This document shows, one piece after another, positions 15,346 through 24,926 of a DNA stretch of 64,000 nucleotides (positions within the stretch are counted from its first letter, which is position 1; each line of letters starts with the position of its first letter). Location: contig NZ_QQAR01000012.1 of NCBI RefSeq assembly GCF_003350375.1, forward strand, positions 80,980 through 144,979, in the 5' to 3' direction. The notes beneath the pieces were generated by a model, which made no database searches, was not told the DNA's origin, and worked only from the letters and a program-made list of their open reading frames with translations. Position numbers and translations under genes: made by a program. The DNA is from Flavobacterium sp. AG291 (GTDB taxonomy: Bacteria; Bacteroidota; Bacteroidia; Flavobacteriales; Flavobacteriaceae).

Positions 15346-17628
15346 ATGGAAAACATCTCAACAGCTGCATCATATGCCTTACGCTTTATAAATCAGACAA
15401 ATAGGTCTGTTTTTCTTACCGGGAAAGCGGGTACGGGTAAGACAACGCTGCTTAGGGAAATCATTCGTACCACACATAAAAATGTAGTGGTTGTGGCGCC
15501 TACAGGCATTGCGGCGCTGAATGCAGGAGGTGTTACGATACATTCAATGTTTCAGTTGCCTTTCGCAGGATTTATTCCGGACATGAATCAGCCACCGCAA
15601 GTTTCTGATACTGCGCGGTTTGAAAACAAGGATACCCTTCGCCGTCATTTCCGTATGCGTGCTGATAAACAGTCGGTTATCAATAATCTTGAGCTATTGG
15701 TTATTGATGAAGTGAGTATGCTCCGTGCAGATCTTTTGGATGCAATGGACTTTATGCTTCGTTCTGTTCGTAAGAAAAATCTTCCGTTTGGAGGTGTTCA
15801 GGTATTATACATTGGCGATCTTTTACAGCTGCCTCCGGTAGTAAAAAATGAGGAGTGGGAAGTATTGAGGAATTATTACAGAGGCAAATTCTTTTTCCAT
15901 TCGCATGTAGTTCAGCAGGATCCGCCGTTGTATATCGAGCTTGACAAAATCTACAGGCAAACCGATAGTACCTTTATTGATGTACTTAATAATCTGAGGA
16001 ACAATGTAATAACGGCTAATGACCTCAAAGTACTGAATACATTTGTACAGCCTGATTTTGATTCTACAAAACACTTGGGTTACATAACCCTTACCACACA
16101 CAATGCAAAGGCTGATGCGATGAACGCGACATCGCTGGAAGAGTTGGATGAGAAACAGTTTATTTTTGATGCTGAAATTGTGGGTGATTTTCCAGATAAA
16201 ATTTATCCGGTGGAGCAGGAACTGAAACTTAAAGTAGGGGCACAGGTAATGTTCATTAAGAACGACCTGTCTCCGGAAAAGAAATATTTCAACGGGAAAA
16301 TAGGCGTAATCAAATCATTATCAGATGAAGAGATACTCGTGCATTTTCCGGAAGAAGATGAAACCATTGAGGCTACAAAGTACGAATGGCAAAACGTTCG
16401 CTATTATGTTGACGAGGTTACAAAAGAGATTAAAGAAGATGTTTTGGGCACGTTTGTGCACTATCCGCTAAAATTAGCTTGGGCAATCACAGTTCACAAG
16501 AGTCAGGGACTTACTTTTGACAAAGCCGTGCTCGATGTCTCGCAGGTTTTTATGCCCGGACAGGCCTATGTGGCTCTTTCGCGTTTGCGTTCGTTAGAAG
16601 GGCTTATTTTGCTTTCTCCGATAAGAATGAACGGTATCTCGAGCGATGCCGATGTAATAGATTACGCAGCGGGCAGGGCAGAAGAGGGTGAACTTGAAAA
16701 TTCCCTTAAACAGGAAACGGAACGGTTTATTGCCAACTTCCTGATAAACAGTTTTGAATGGAGCGATCTGGCTACTGAATGGCAACGCCACAAGATGAGT
16801 TACCTGAGTGAAGGGCCTAAATCGCTTAAAGCCGGATATCGTGAATGGGCAAATCGTCAGGATAATAATATCCACGGTTTGCTGGATGCTGCACAAAAAT
16901 TCAGGATGCAGCTCAACAGGCTTTTCAGTCAGCCGCAAATTGACATGAAGTTTGTGGGTGAGCGCGTAACGGCGGCAGTAAACTATTTTTTCCCGGTGAT
17001 GGATGCCATTGCGACCGGTCTTTTTGAAAAAATGGAAGAAGTAAAACGCATTCGCAAGGCTAAAGGATTTTATGAAGAACTGGCAGAACTTGAAGAAAAC
17101 CAGACTGCAGCGGTAATACGGCTGATGAAATCGAAACTACTGATGGAGGTCGTAAATGATGGACAGCCAATCAGTCGTGAGAATCTGGTATCGCCGGAAA
17201 TACTTTCATACAAAACGAAAAAACTGGATGTTATTCGTGGAACAATGAAACAGCATAATGCTTCGCTGCTTGAAGAACCGGAAGACGATTACGTAACAGA
17301 ACGTTATGCCCCGAAAAAGAAGAAATCTACAGAGCCTAAAAAAACTACGCTGGAAGAAACGCATGAGCTTTGGCTGCAAAAAATGTCAGTTGAAGATATA
17401 GCGCGCGTCAGGAAATTAACCGAAACAACGGTTTTAAGCCATTTTGCAGGCCTAATACAGGGCGGAAAAGTAAAAGTAGAGGAAATGCTCTCGAAAGATA
17501 AAATAATCGCCCTGAGCGAAGCTTTTAAAGGATTTGAAGGTGAAGGTCTGGGAACTCTTAAGGAAAAGTTTGGCGATGAGTTCTCGTGGAGCGAATTAAA
17601 GCTTTACAAAGCCAGCCTTAGGGAATAA
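15346..17628 (+). CDS. PIF1/RecD2-like ATP-dependent DNA helicase with C-terminal HTH
   Basis: 760 residues. A superfamily 1B helicase core spans about residues 1-430: Walker A GKAGTGKT (26-33), Walker B VIDEVSM (about 121-127), GDLLQLPPV (motif III), the AWAITVHKSQGLTFDKA motif V and YVALSRL motif VI. Residues about 430-640 are a helical region, and the C-terminus carries a helix-turn-helix of the RecQ-C/HTH_40 kind (LWLQKMSVEDIARVRKLTETTVLSHF). This architecture is common in Bacteroidota and is annotated as a PIF1-like helicase. A role in genome stability is inferred from the family. It is transcribed alone between two terminators. Confidence 0.88.
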   Translation: MENISTAASYALRFINQTNRSVFLTGKAGTGKTTLLREIIRTTHKNVVVVAPTGIAALNAGGVTIHSMFQLPFAGFIPDMNQPPQVSDTARFENKDTLRRHFRMRADKQSVINNLELLVIDEVSMLRADLLDAMDFMLRSVRKKNLPFGGVQVLYIGDLLQLPPVVKNEEWEVLRNYYRGKFFFHSHVVQQDPPLYIELDKIYRQTDSTFIDVLNNLRNNVITANDLKVLNTFVQPDFDSTKHLGYITLTTHNAKADAMNATSLEELDEKQFIFDAEIVGDFPDKIYPVEQELKLKVGAQVMFIKNDLSPEKKYFNGKIGVIKSLSDEEILVHFPEEDETIEATKYEWQNVRYYVDEVTKEIKEDVLGTFVHYPLKLAWAITVHKSQGLTFDKAVLDVSQVFMPGQAYVALSRLRSLEGLILLSPIRMNGISSDADVIDYAAGRAEEGELENSLKQETERFIANFLINSFEWSDLATEWQRHKMSYLSEGPKSLKAGYREWANRQDNNIHGLLDAAQKFRMQLNRLFSQPQIDMKFVGERVTAAVNYFFPVMDAIATGLFEKMEEVKRIRKAKGFYEELAELEENQTAAVIRLMKSKLLMEVVNDGQPISRENLVSPEILSYKTKKLDVIRGTMKQHNASLLEEPEDDYVTERYAPKKKKSTEPKKTTLEETHELWLQKMSVEDIARVRKLTETTVLSHFAGLIQGGKVKVEEMLSKDKIIALSEAFKGFEGEGLGTLKEKFGDEFSWSELKLYKASLRE

Positions 17629-17630
17629 AA

Positions 17631-17657
17631 AAAGCGAACCAAACGGTTCGCTTTTTT
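17631..17657. terminator. Terminator between the helicase and DoxX genes
   Basis: AAAGCGAACC (17631-17640) pairs with GGTTCGCTTT (17645-17654), with A and T runs on the two sides; it can serve both convergent genes. Confidence 0.8.
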
Positions 17658-17724
17658 ATGAAGTATGATTTCTAAAATCGAATTGTCTAACAGTCTAAAA
17701 ATCCAACAATCGAATAATCTGTGA

Positions 17725-18108
17725 TTATAACCATGTAAGAACAAGAACTGCAGGGATAAAATAAATAACAATCGTTCTGGCACCGTCATATTCTTTAGCC
17801 ATACGCTGGCCTAAAAGAAGGAACAACAATGTTACGCATGAAACAAGGCTTCCCCAGAAAGCGAATTCGGTTTCCCCGTTCATGATCATCTGGATAGCAC
17901 CGATAACCGAAAAGGCTCCTGCAAAAACTTCAAGCACAAGGATAAGGAACAATGATTGCGGTACCATGTTTTTGATTGGTGTTTGTGCAAAGTGGCCTTT
18001 AAGCCATTCAACGTTTCCTTTCCAGTCAGCTACTTTATCATAGCCTGATTGTATGAAAGTTATACCCAAAAAAATCAAGGTGATAATGGTTGCGATGTGT
18101 GTGTACAT
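17725..18108 (-). CDS. DoxX-family membrane protein
   Basis: 127 residues with four hydrophobic segments (about residues 4-22, 50-73, 84-99 and 110-127), the usual four-helix layout of DoxX. The family motif near the first helix (FIQSGYDKVADWKG) is present. DoxX proteins are associated with quinone or sulfur redox chemistry in a few cases, but most, like this one, have no assigned activity. It starts 4 bases after the holB stop, so the two probably form one transcript. Confidence 0.82.
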   Translation of the reverse strand: MYTHIATIITLIFLGITFIQSGYDKVADWKGNVEWLKGHFAQTPIKNMVPQSLFLILVLEVFAGAFSVIGAIQMIMNGETEFAFWGSLVSCVTLLFLLLGQRMAKEYDGARTIVIYFIPAVLVLTWL

Positions 18109-18112
18109 AATG

Positions 18113-19261
18113 TTATTTTTTATGGATTAATCGTGTAAGTTTTATGGATAAGTCGGTTAAAATAATTTTAGCATTCCCGTTACGCTCAATGTGATACAGT
18201 GCGTCGCTAAGCTCTTTGAATATGTCGTTTATGTTGTTGCCGTTTACAAAAGGCGCAAAATTTTCAAGCTTGAATTTATCTACGGTCGGTTCCATGAAAA
18301 CAAGTTCCTTAGCATTATAATTCAGCAATAATGCCTGACGGAACATATCGATGCAGAAATTCAGGAATTGTTTTTGAGCCTCACGGCCAATACCTGCAAT
18401 AGCCTCGCTCCAGGCAATAAGATCCTGAATGGCAGCGGCATTACCCTTAGCACGGAAAGCGGCACGCACCCACATAACAAACCATTCTTCAAACGGATTG
18501 TCGTCATCGGTTTTATTCAGCAGGTGTAACGCTTTGTTATAGTTGCCCTGCGCCTGATGGGCAATTTTTAAGGCAGCACGCTGTTCGATATTTTCACGTG
18601 AAACAAGCGCCTCTACAATGGCTTTTTCTCCGAGCGGGCCAAAGTTAAGCACCTGGCAGCGTGACAGTATGGTTTGCAATATATCGTCCTGGCTTTCGGC
18701 AATGAGAAGGAAAACCGTTTTTTCGGGTGGCTCTTCCAGCAGTTTAAGCAGTTTGTTGGCTGTGGCCGTATTCATTTTGTCGGCCATCCAGATGATCATC
18801 ACCTTATAGCCGCCTTCATAGGCTTTTAGCGAAAGAGATTTTACGATCTCGGTAGCTTCGTCAACACCAATCTGTCCCTGTTTATTCGCTATATCAATCT
18901 TTTTATACCAGTCGAAAAGACTGCCGTAGGGAGTTTCCTCTACGAACTCACGCCAGGCCTTTAAAAAATTGGCACTCACAGGGTGGCTTTTCACATCGCT
19001 GTTTGTTGACACCGGAAAAACAAAATGCAGATCGGGGTGCGACAGATTACGGAATTTCAGATTACAGGCTTCATTGCCATTGGTGTTCTCGCCGCCGGAG
19101 TTAGCACACAAAATATATTGCGCATAGGCAATAGCCATAGGTAAAGTACCTGAACCTTCGGGTCCTATGAAAAGTTGCGCGTGTGGAATACGCGATGATG
19201 AAGCACTCGTAGTAAGGTGGCTTTTAATATGTTCCTGTCCTAAAATTTCTGAGAAAAGCAT
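18113..19261 (-). CDS. holB: DNA polymerase III subunit delta'
   Basis: 382 residues. Delta' belongs to the clamp loader that opens the sliding clamp. N-terminal FSEILGQEHIKSHL and RIPHAQLFIGPEGSGTLPMA are typical: the P-loop is degenerate (GSGTL, no Gly-Lys-Thr), as expected for the non-ATP-hydrolysing delta'. KLLKLLEEPPEKTVFLLI and the SRC motif (SRCQVL, trans arginine finger) are present; the C-terminal third is the collar. A zinc-ribbon equivalent is only partial (CANSG...EACN). A TATATTTG box (19273-19266, minus strand) lies four bases from the ATG, so the message may have almost no leader. Confidence 0.93.
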   Translation of the reverse strand: MLFSEILGQEHIKSHLTTSASSSRIPHAQLFIGPEGSGTLPMAIAYAQYILCANSGGENTNGNEACNLKFRNLSHPDLHFVFPVSTNSDVKSHPVSANFLKAWREFVEETPYGSLFDWYKKIDIANKQGQIGVDEATEIVKSLSLKAYEGGYKVMIIWMADKMNTATANKLLKLLEEPPEKTVFLLIAESQDDILQTILSRCQVLNFGPLGEKAIVEALVSRENIEQRAALKIAHQAQGNYNKALHLLNKTDDDNPFEEWFVMWVRAAFRAKGNAAAIQDLIAWSEAIAGIGREAQKQFLNFCIDMFRQALLLNYNAKELVFMEPTVDKFKLENFAPFVNGNNINDIFKELSDALYHIERNGNAKIILTDLSIKLTRLIHKK

Positions 19262-19265
19262 GGGG

Positions 19266-19273
19266 CAAATATA
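19266..19273 (-). promoter_or_regulatory. holB -7 promoter box TATATTTG
   Basis: An exact TAnnTTTG on the minus strand, only four bases before the holB ATG. No TTG stands at a suitable -33 spacing. Confidence 0.4.
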
Positions 19274-19315
19274 ACATAAACTTGCTAAGTCGCTGAGTTA
19301 AGAAATTACAGCTTT

Positions 19316-19888
19316 TTATTCATAAACGGCGTGCTGTACTTTCACGCCATTTCGTTTTGCCGGGAAATCGTTTAAAATTATCAGGTAACTGATGTATTCA
19401 GAAGCTTTTACCAAAAACATTTCTTTGGGTTTATGTTGTTCCAGTCCTGATTTGAGAGGACAATCGGGCATATCTTCTGTATTTATTTCGGCTTCATTCG
19501 TAAAATGAACAGGGTCGGAGTACCGTTCGGCAAGTTCCTGAAAAGTAAAACCAGATTCATAATTTGCCAGTATTGTTTTTTGTGCGGATTCTATTTCGGC
19601 TTCGGGTTGTTTGCGGTTGTCAAAAAAAATCATGGAGCAGTTATATATCACCTCATGGCTGGAACCAATAACTTTGTGTAAATCATGACCGTTTATAATT
19701 ATATCCCCCGGTTTTTTTAGAGAATACATTTTAAAGATCTCCCCGTCATCTTCGTAATAAGTAAATGAAGATGTAATTTCTTTGTTTTTGTCAAAATAGT
19801 CTCTTGCTTCCTGTTCGGTAGGTGGTTGTTTTTGGGCAATTCCAACGGATGAAACAAACACAGAAAGAAGCAAGAGATAATATTTCAT
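19316..19888 (-). CDS. Secreted parvulin-like protein (paralogue 1)
   Basis: 190 residues. A signal peptide (about residues 1-18, ending SVGIAQ) is followed by a PTEQEARDYFDKN helix and a PpiC-like region: ILANYESGFTFQELAERYSD, then LEQHKPKEMFLVKASEYISYLIILND. That order matches the parvulin peptidyl-prolyl isomerase fold. The fold match is clearer in the neighbour at 19903-20472, with which it shares domain order, a KPGDVVVDG/KPGDIIINGHDLHKVI segment and a C-terminal VxxAxY end. It lacks clear catalytic His/Cys residues in the usual places, so it may be a chaperone or an inactive relative. The partner ends 14 bases upstream of its start. Confidence 0.65.
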   Translation of the reverse strand: MKYYLLLLSVFVSSVGIAQKQPPTEQEARDYFDKNKEITSSFTYYEDDGEIFKMYSLKKPGDIIINGHDLHKVIGSSHEVIYNCSMIFFDNRKQPEAEIESAQKTILANYESGFTFQELAERYSDPVHFTNEAEINTEDMPDCPLKSGLEQHKPKEMFLVKASEYISYLIILNDFPAKRNGVKVQHAVYE

Positions 19889-19902
19889 GTTGTTAGTATT
19901 GG

Positions 19903-20472
19903 TTAGGAACTTTTATAAGCGGCATATTCTACACGAATAGCTTTTATGGTTTGGTTCTCGGCATTTTTTTTAACGATGTGGTACCATCCCTTTTCGGCTG
20001 TAATAACGGTAAATACTTCACCGGCAGTATGTTCTTTAACCGCTTTTTCAAAAGTACCCACCATTTGCCCGTCCGTAAATTTCATCTCGGCAGCATTGGG
20101 ATTCTTATCCATCGAATATTTTTTTATCAGGTCGGCAAAGGAAGTACCGCTGTTATATTCGGCAAATATTTCATTGGTTAGCCTGCTTATTTCCTCCTGA
20201 GCTAATTTTTTACCGTCCAGATAAATATAGCCAGCGTTATATGCAGTGGCCGATGTTGTTTCAATAAATTTATAAATATTCTTACCATCTACCACGACAT
20301 CTCCGGGTTTATGGTTTTTCAGCAAATCGAATTTTTTATCCAGTTCGCTGATGTCAATTGTAGGATTTATGTGGCTTTCAATATAGTCTTTCGCCTGCGT
20401 GGGCGTTGGTATTTCCTGAGCTTTAGCTGTAAGCCAGAAAACGGGAACCAGAAGTAATGCAATTGTTTTCAT
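19903..20472 (-). CDS. Secreted parvulin-like protein (paralogue 2)
   Basis: 189 residues with a signal peptide (residues 1-18, ending LTAKAQ). The second half is a recognisable PpiC/parvulin region: FAEYNSGTSFADLIKKYSMDKNP, GTFEKAVKEHTAGEVFTVITAEKGWYHIVKK, with the Trp-Tyr-His-Ile-Val-Lys end strand of PpiC domains. The N-terminal half (IPTPTQAKDYIESHI, NHKPGDVVVDGKNIYKFIE) is shared only with the adjacent paralogue. I infer a periplasmic folding factor; it is too small for SurA or PrsA. It is the first gene of a two-gene unit formed by tandem duplication. Confidence 0.7.
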   Translation of the reverse strand: MKTIALLLVPVFWLTAKAQEIPTPTQAKDYIESHINPTIDISELDKKFDLLKNHKPGDVVVDGKNIYKFIETTSATAYNAGYIYLDGKKLAQEEISRLTNEIFAEYNSGTSFADLIKKYSMDKNPNAAEMKFTDGQMVGTFEKAVKEHTAGEVFTVITAEKGWYHIVKKNAENQTIKAIRVEYAAYKSS

Positions 20473-20854
20473 AATTAGGGGGTATTTATGTTAAACAAAA
20501 AGGGTGAAATTACATTATTAGTTTATTCCGGTAATTTAATAGTAATGGATGCATTTCTTTCGGCAACTATAGGCCTATTTTTTTCATATCAAGCATTTAA
20601 TGAAATCTAATATAAGATAAATCCTGTTACGAAATGCACACGAATACGTTTTCGTGAAAGATTAATTCGAATTTTCATTACATAAAACTTCCATTTCATG
20701 TAATAAATTCAATTTTAACACCTGTGTAAATCACTGGAATTCAATACTATAAAATAAGTTTAAAAATCTTTTTGAACAACTTATTGGCTATTTATTAACA
20801 GAAAGGCATATATTTGCCTTTCTACAATATCTAATAAAAACTAAAAGCCCATTA
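20473..20854. other. Intergenic region between the parvulin pair and pgk
   Basis: About 380 AT-rich bases between divergent genes. The pgk promoter lies at its right end. No reading frame or structured RNA is evident in the rest. Confidence 0.5.
20784..20816 (+). promoter_or_regulatory. pgk promoter
   Basis: TTG (20784-20786), 22-base spacer, TATATTTG (20809-20816): a full Bacteroidota-type promoter. The -7 box lies in an AGGCA...TGCCT inverted repeat (20804-20819). The expected leader is about 32 bases. Confidence 0.7.
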
Positions 20855-22042
20855 ATGAAAACTCTTGCCGATATCAATTTTGCGAATAAAAAAGCCGTAA
20901 TCCGTGTAGATTTTAATGTACCTCTGGATGAGAACTTTAAAGTAACTGACACTACCCGTATTGAAGCTGCTAAGCCAACAATTGATAAGATTCTTAAAGA
21001 CGGTGGCAGTGTTATCCTTATGTCGCACTTAGGCAGGCCGAAAGGTGTTGAAGAGAAATATTCGCTGAAACATATTGTAGATAAGACATCTGAAATATTG
21101 GGTGTTAAAGTAAAATTTGTAAACGACAGTATAGGTGCTGAAGTAGAGCAGGCTGCAAAGGATTTAAAACCCGGAGAAGTGCTGCTTTTGGAAAACCTTC
21201 GTTTTTACAAAGAAGAAGAAGCTGGTGATGAAGGCTTTGCAAAAAAACTTGCAGGCTTAGGAGATGTTTATGTGAATGATGCTTTTGGTACGGCTCACCG
21301 TGCTCACGCTTCTACAACAATAATTGCAAATTATTTTCCTGAAAATAAAGTTTTTGGCGAGCTTCTTGCTAAGGAGATCGAAAGCCTTGACAAAGTATTA
21401 AGAAACAGTGAAAAGCCGGTAACGGCAGTATTGGGCGGATCTAAAGTTTCGTCTAAGATCACGGTTATTGAAAATATACTTGACAAGGTAGACCACCTGA
21501 TAATTGGAGGAGGCATGACCTTCACATTTATCAAGGCTCAGGGCGGAAAAATTGGCGACTCAATATGTGAGGACGACAAGCAACAACTTGCCCTTGATAT
21601 TTTGGCAAAAGCCAAAGAGAAGAACGTACAGATTCACCTGCCGGTAGATGTTATTGCTGCTGATGGCTTCAAGAACGATGCCCAAACACAGGTTGTTGAT
21701 GTAACTGCGATTCCTGACGGTTGGCAGGGGCTTGACGCAGGGCCAAAATCGTTGGAAAACTTTAAGAAAGTTATCCTTGAGTCCAAAACCATTCTGTGGA
21801 ATGGTCCGCTGGGCGTATTTGAGATGGAAAACTTTGCCAAGGGCACTATAGAGCTTGGTAATTTTATTGCAGAAGCTACTAAAAACGGCGCTTTCTCTCT
21901 TGTAGGAGGAGGTGACTCTGTAGCAGCCGTTAAGCAGTTTGGCCTGGAGCCAAAAATGAGTTATGTGTCTACCGGAGGAGGTGCCATGCTTGAAATGCTT
22001 GAAGGACGCACACTTCCTGGTATCGCAGCGATACAAGGGTAG
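20855..22042 (+). CDS. pgk: Phosphoglycerate kinase
   Basis: 395 residues, standard length. It transfers phosphate from 1,3-bisphosphoglycerate to ADP in glycolysis. Signatures: [17 protein letters not shown] near the N-terminus (PGK signature), SHLGRPKG, the [13 protein letters not shown] segment, [24 protein letters not shown] (nucleotide side) and the C-terminal [13 protein letters not shown] and [18 protein letters not shown]. All regions are intact. It is a single-gene unit with its own promoter; the transglycosylase gene begins about 100 bases further on. Confidence 0.98.
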   Translation: MKTLADINFANKKAVIRVDFNVPLDENFKVTDTTRIEAAKPTIDKILKDGGSVILMSHLGRPKGVEEKYSLKHIVDKTSEILGVKVKFVNDSIGAEVEQAAKDLKPGEVLLLENLRFYKEEEAGDEGFAKKLAGLGDVYVNDAFGTAHRAHASTTIIANYFPENKVFGELLAKEIESLDKVLRNSEKPVTAVLGGSKVSSKITVIENILDKVDHLIIGGGMTFTFIKAQGGKIGDSICEDDKQQLALDILAKAKEKNVQIHLPVDVIAADGFKNDAQTQVVDVTAIPDGWQGLDAGPKSLENFKKVILESKTILWNGPLGVFEMENFAKGTIELGNFIAEATKNGAFSLVGGGDSVAAVKQFGLEPKMSYVSTGGGAMLEMLEGRTLPGIAAIQG

Positions 22043-22140
22043 TAGTGTTAAAGTTTATAATAGAAATCCAAAATTAAAGTTATCATACTTTGTTACTTTG
22101 TAATGCATTGTAATTTAACTGATTAAAAAAAGTAAATTAG

Positions 22141-23919
22141 ATGAGTAAAAAGAAAACATTGTCACTGGTCTTTGCACTTTTCTCGTTTGCGGCATTTGCC
22201 CAGGAGAGTGCTCAGGCTGACATTACACCGGTTGCCCCAATTGCTAAAATTTCGTTCTTAGATTCTATTAAATCTACTTTCATCCGCCATAGCGAAATGG
22301 CTTGTGTTGACAGCCTTTGGATACAGGAACTTACGAACCAGGAGCTGTTTAACAACATGCAGGAAGACCTGTTAAGGGTTAACCCTGACATTGATGTAGA
22401 TTTCAATCTTTCCAGTGAGGTTCTTAAAGAAAGGCTTGCTAAAATGGATGCTAAATCTCCATTTAATATTGAATATAGCAAAGGCCTTGAGAACATCATT
22501 AAATCGTATCTTAAAAACAGGCCAAGGTCATACGAAAGACTAATGGCTATTTCTGAATATTATTTCCCAATGTTCGAAGAGTACCTTGCTAAATACAATG
22601 TGCCTATCGAAATTAAATATCTTGCTGTTATTGAGTCGGCACTTAATCCACGCGCTAAATCCCATGTAGGCGCTACAGGACTTTGGCAGTTTATGTATCC
22701 TACAGGTAAACAATACAACCTTGAAGTTAACAGCTATGTAGACGAAAGAAGCGATCCTCTTAAAGCTACTGAAGCTGCTTGTCAATACCTTTCAAGCCTT
22801 TACAACATTTTTGGAGACTGGGACTTGGTACTAGCGTCATACAATGCCGGTCCGGGTAACGTAACCAAAGCTATACGTCGTTCAGGGTCATATAGCAATT
22901 ACTGGAATATACGTAAGAACCTTCCTAAAGAAACTCAGGCGTATGTACCTACTTTCTTAGCTACGATGTACATTTATGAGCATGCTAAAGAACACGGAAT
23001 TAAAGCTAAAAAAGCACCTCTCACTTATTTTGAGACTGATACTGTGATGGTAAAACGTCAGATGTCTTTCAAACAAATTGCCCAGTTGCTGGATGTTCCG
23101 GTTTCTCAACTGCAGTTGCTAAACCCTATTTACAAACTGGATGTTATTCCTTTTACAACTGAAAAAGCTCATTACCTGAGGCTTCCTAAAGATAAGATAG
23201 CGTTGTTTGCATCTAACGAAAAAGGAATCTATGCTTACATTGATTATGAAGATAATAAAAGAGAAAAACCATATTTCTTAGACAAACCGGAAACAGCAAT
23301 TGCTTCGGTTAGAAAAGACAGTACTTCATCTAAAGCATTAGCTTCTAACGGGTCTTTCAAAAAAGAAAAGACTATCAGTACTAAAACTTACAGAGTGAAA
23401 AGGGGTGATAACCTTGGTGAAATCGCATCCAAATATGATGTTAGCATCACTGACTTAAGAAAATGGAATAAAATAAAAGGCAATAACATTCAGGCAGGTC
23501 AAACGTTAAAGATACAGAAAACAATAATGGTTACTACACCTGTAAAAGAAGAGGCTATTGCCGCGAAGAACACTAAAGATTCTGTAAATAATAAAGCTAA
23601 TGCTGCTGTTGCCAATGCAAAAACGGCTGTGGCTTCTAATACTGAAACACAGGATACTGAAGAGGAAACTACAGAAGCAGTTGTTTCTGAACCAAAAACG
23701 GCCGTTGCCGCTACTACACCGGCATCTGCAAAAAAAGCAAAAGAATATAACTACGAGCAGCAACGTGATTATATTGTACAAAAAGGTGATTCGTTGTTCA
23801 GTATTGCAAGAAAACACCCTGGTGTAACGGTTGAGAACCTTAAAAGCTGGAATAAGATAAAAGGTGAAAGCATACAGCCCGGCATGAAACTTAAAGTTGG
23901 CGAAGGCCAGGTGAACTAA
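22141..23919 (+). CDS. MltD-like lytic transglycosylase with LysM domains
   Basis: 592 residues with a signal peptide (1-20, ending FAAFAQ). The lytic transglycosylase (SLT) domain spans about residues 140-290: the catalytic Glu is in LAVIESALNPRAKS (about 165), followed by GATGLWQFMYPTGKQYNL and LVLASYNAGPGNVTKAIRR. Two clear LysM domains follow (YRVKRGDNLGEIASKYDVSI, about 418-462, and DYIVQKGDSLFSIARKHPGV, about 543-590), separated by an Ala/Thr/Glu/Lys linker; a weaker LysM-like stretch lies near 305-350. It cleaves the glycan backbone of peptidoglycan in the periplasm. The layout is that of MltD without the lipid anchor. Confidence 0.9.
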   Translation: MSKKKTLSLVFALFSFAAFAQESAQADITPVAPIAKISFLDSIKSTFIRHSEMACVDSLWIQELTNQELFNNMQEDLLRVNPDIDVDFNLSSEVLKERLAKMDAKSPFNIEYSKGLENIIKSYLKNRPRSYERLMAISEYYFPMFEEYLAKYNVPIEIKYLAVIESALNPRAKSHVGATGLWQFMYPTGKQYNLEVNSYVDERSDPLKATEAACQYLSSLYNIFGDWDLVLASYNAGPGNVTKAIRRSGSYSNYWNIRKNLPKETQAYVPTFLATMYIYEHAKEHGIKAKKAPLTYFETDTVMVKRQMSFKQIAQLLDVPVSQLQLLNPIYKLDVIPFTTEKAHYLRLPKDKIALFASNEKGIYAYIDYEDNKREKPYFLDKPETAIASVRKDSTSSKALASNGSFKKEKTISTKTYRVKRGDNLGEIASKYDVSITDLRKWNKIKGNNIQAGQTLKIQKTIMVTTPVKEEAIAAKNTKDSVNNKANAAVANAKTAVASNTETQDTEEETTEAVVSEPKTAVAATTPASAKKAKEYNYEQQRDYIVQKGDSLFSIARKHPGVTVENLKSWNKIKGESIQPGMKLKVGEGQVN

Positions 23920-23939
23920 TTTCTTTTGAAAATCGTATT

Positions 23940-24926
23940 TTGATGATAAGGCTTAAACAAACCCTTGTTTTGGTTTTTGTTCTTTGCTGTATTGCCTGCA
24001 AAAAGGATAAGCATGACGATGCCGATGCCTCAAAAGGCAATATCAATGAAATATCGATTGTGATAAGCGATGTGCTCTGGAACGGTGAAGTGGGCGACAG
24101 CCTGCGTAAAAGACTTGCCGCTCCGGTAGACGGGCTTACCCAGGAGGAACCGCTTTTTACACTAAATCAATTGCATGATAAATCGTTTGACGGCTCTTTA
24201 AAAAAGGGCCGTAACATTATCATGATCGACAAGGACAATGATGCCAAAAAAGGGTTCAGTTTTGTCCGCAATAATTACTGTGCTCCGCAAAACGTATTTA
24301 CAATCAAAGGCAAATCGATAGACGAAATACTCGAACTTATCGATATGCATTCAGATGAAATAATACGTACCATCAGGCAGACCGAAATTGCCGAAAACCA
24401 ACAACGTAATATCAAGAACGGGCTTTTGGATCAAAAGATAATCCTGAACCAGTATAATATTGATATTAAAGTTCCTTCTACCTATCGTTATGCTGTAAAA
24501 AATAAGGATTTTATATGGCTGAAGAAAGAAATTACGAGTGGTAACACCAACATTCTGCTTTACAAAGTACCATTTGAAGTTATTGAACGCAATAAGACCA
24601 TCGCGACTGATATTATAAAAATGCGTGATTCTGTTGGAAGCCGATATATACATGGCAAGGAAGCCGGTACTTATATGGTAACTGAAGAAGCTTACTCACC
24701 CTATTTTTTTATGACGAGCTTTAACGATAAGAGTGCTTTTGAAACCCGAGGTAACTGGGAAATGAAAAACGACTTTATGAACGGTCCTTTCCTGAATTAT
24801 GTCATTAGGGATAATAAGCACAACTGTTATCTGGTTATCGAGGGTTTTATTTATAGCCCTTCATCTCCTAAACGTGATTTGATTGTAGAACTCGAATCAA
24901 TTATTAAGTCTGTAAAATTTACATGA
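23940..24926 (+). CDS. DUF4837 lipoprotein
   Basis: 328 residues, with a signal peptide ending in CCIAC (lipidated Cys about residue 20, followed by Lys-Lys-Asp). DUF4837 is a Bacteroidota-specific family of unknown role. Recognisable stretches are the N-terminal EISIVISDVLWNGEVGDSLR and TIRQTEIAENQQRNI, and the C-terminal ETRGNWEMKNDFMNGPFLNY. Its stop overlaps the start of the acetyltransferase by 4 bases, and it starts 20 bases after the transglycosylase stop, so the three genes look like an operon. Confidence 0.78.
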   Translation: MMIRLKQTLVLVFVLCCIACKKDKHDDADASKGNINEISIVISDVLWNGEVGDSLRKRLAAPVDGLTQEEPLFTLNQLHDKSFDGSLKKGRNIIMIDKDNDAKKGFSFVRNNYCAPQNVFTIKGKSIDEILELIDMHSDEIIRTIRQTEIAENQQRNIKNGLLDQKIILNQYNIDIKVPSTYRYAVKNKDFIWLKKEITSGNTNILLYKVPFEVIERNKTIATDIIKMRDSVGSRYIHGKEAGTYMVTEEAYSPYFFMTSFNDKSAFETRGNWEMKNDFMNGPFLNYVIRDNKHNCYLVIEGFIYSPSSPKRDLIVELESIIKSVKFT

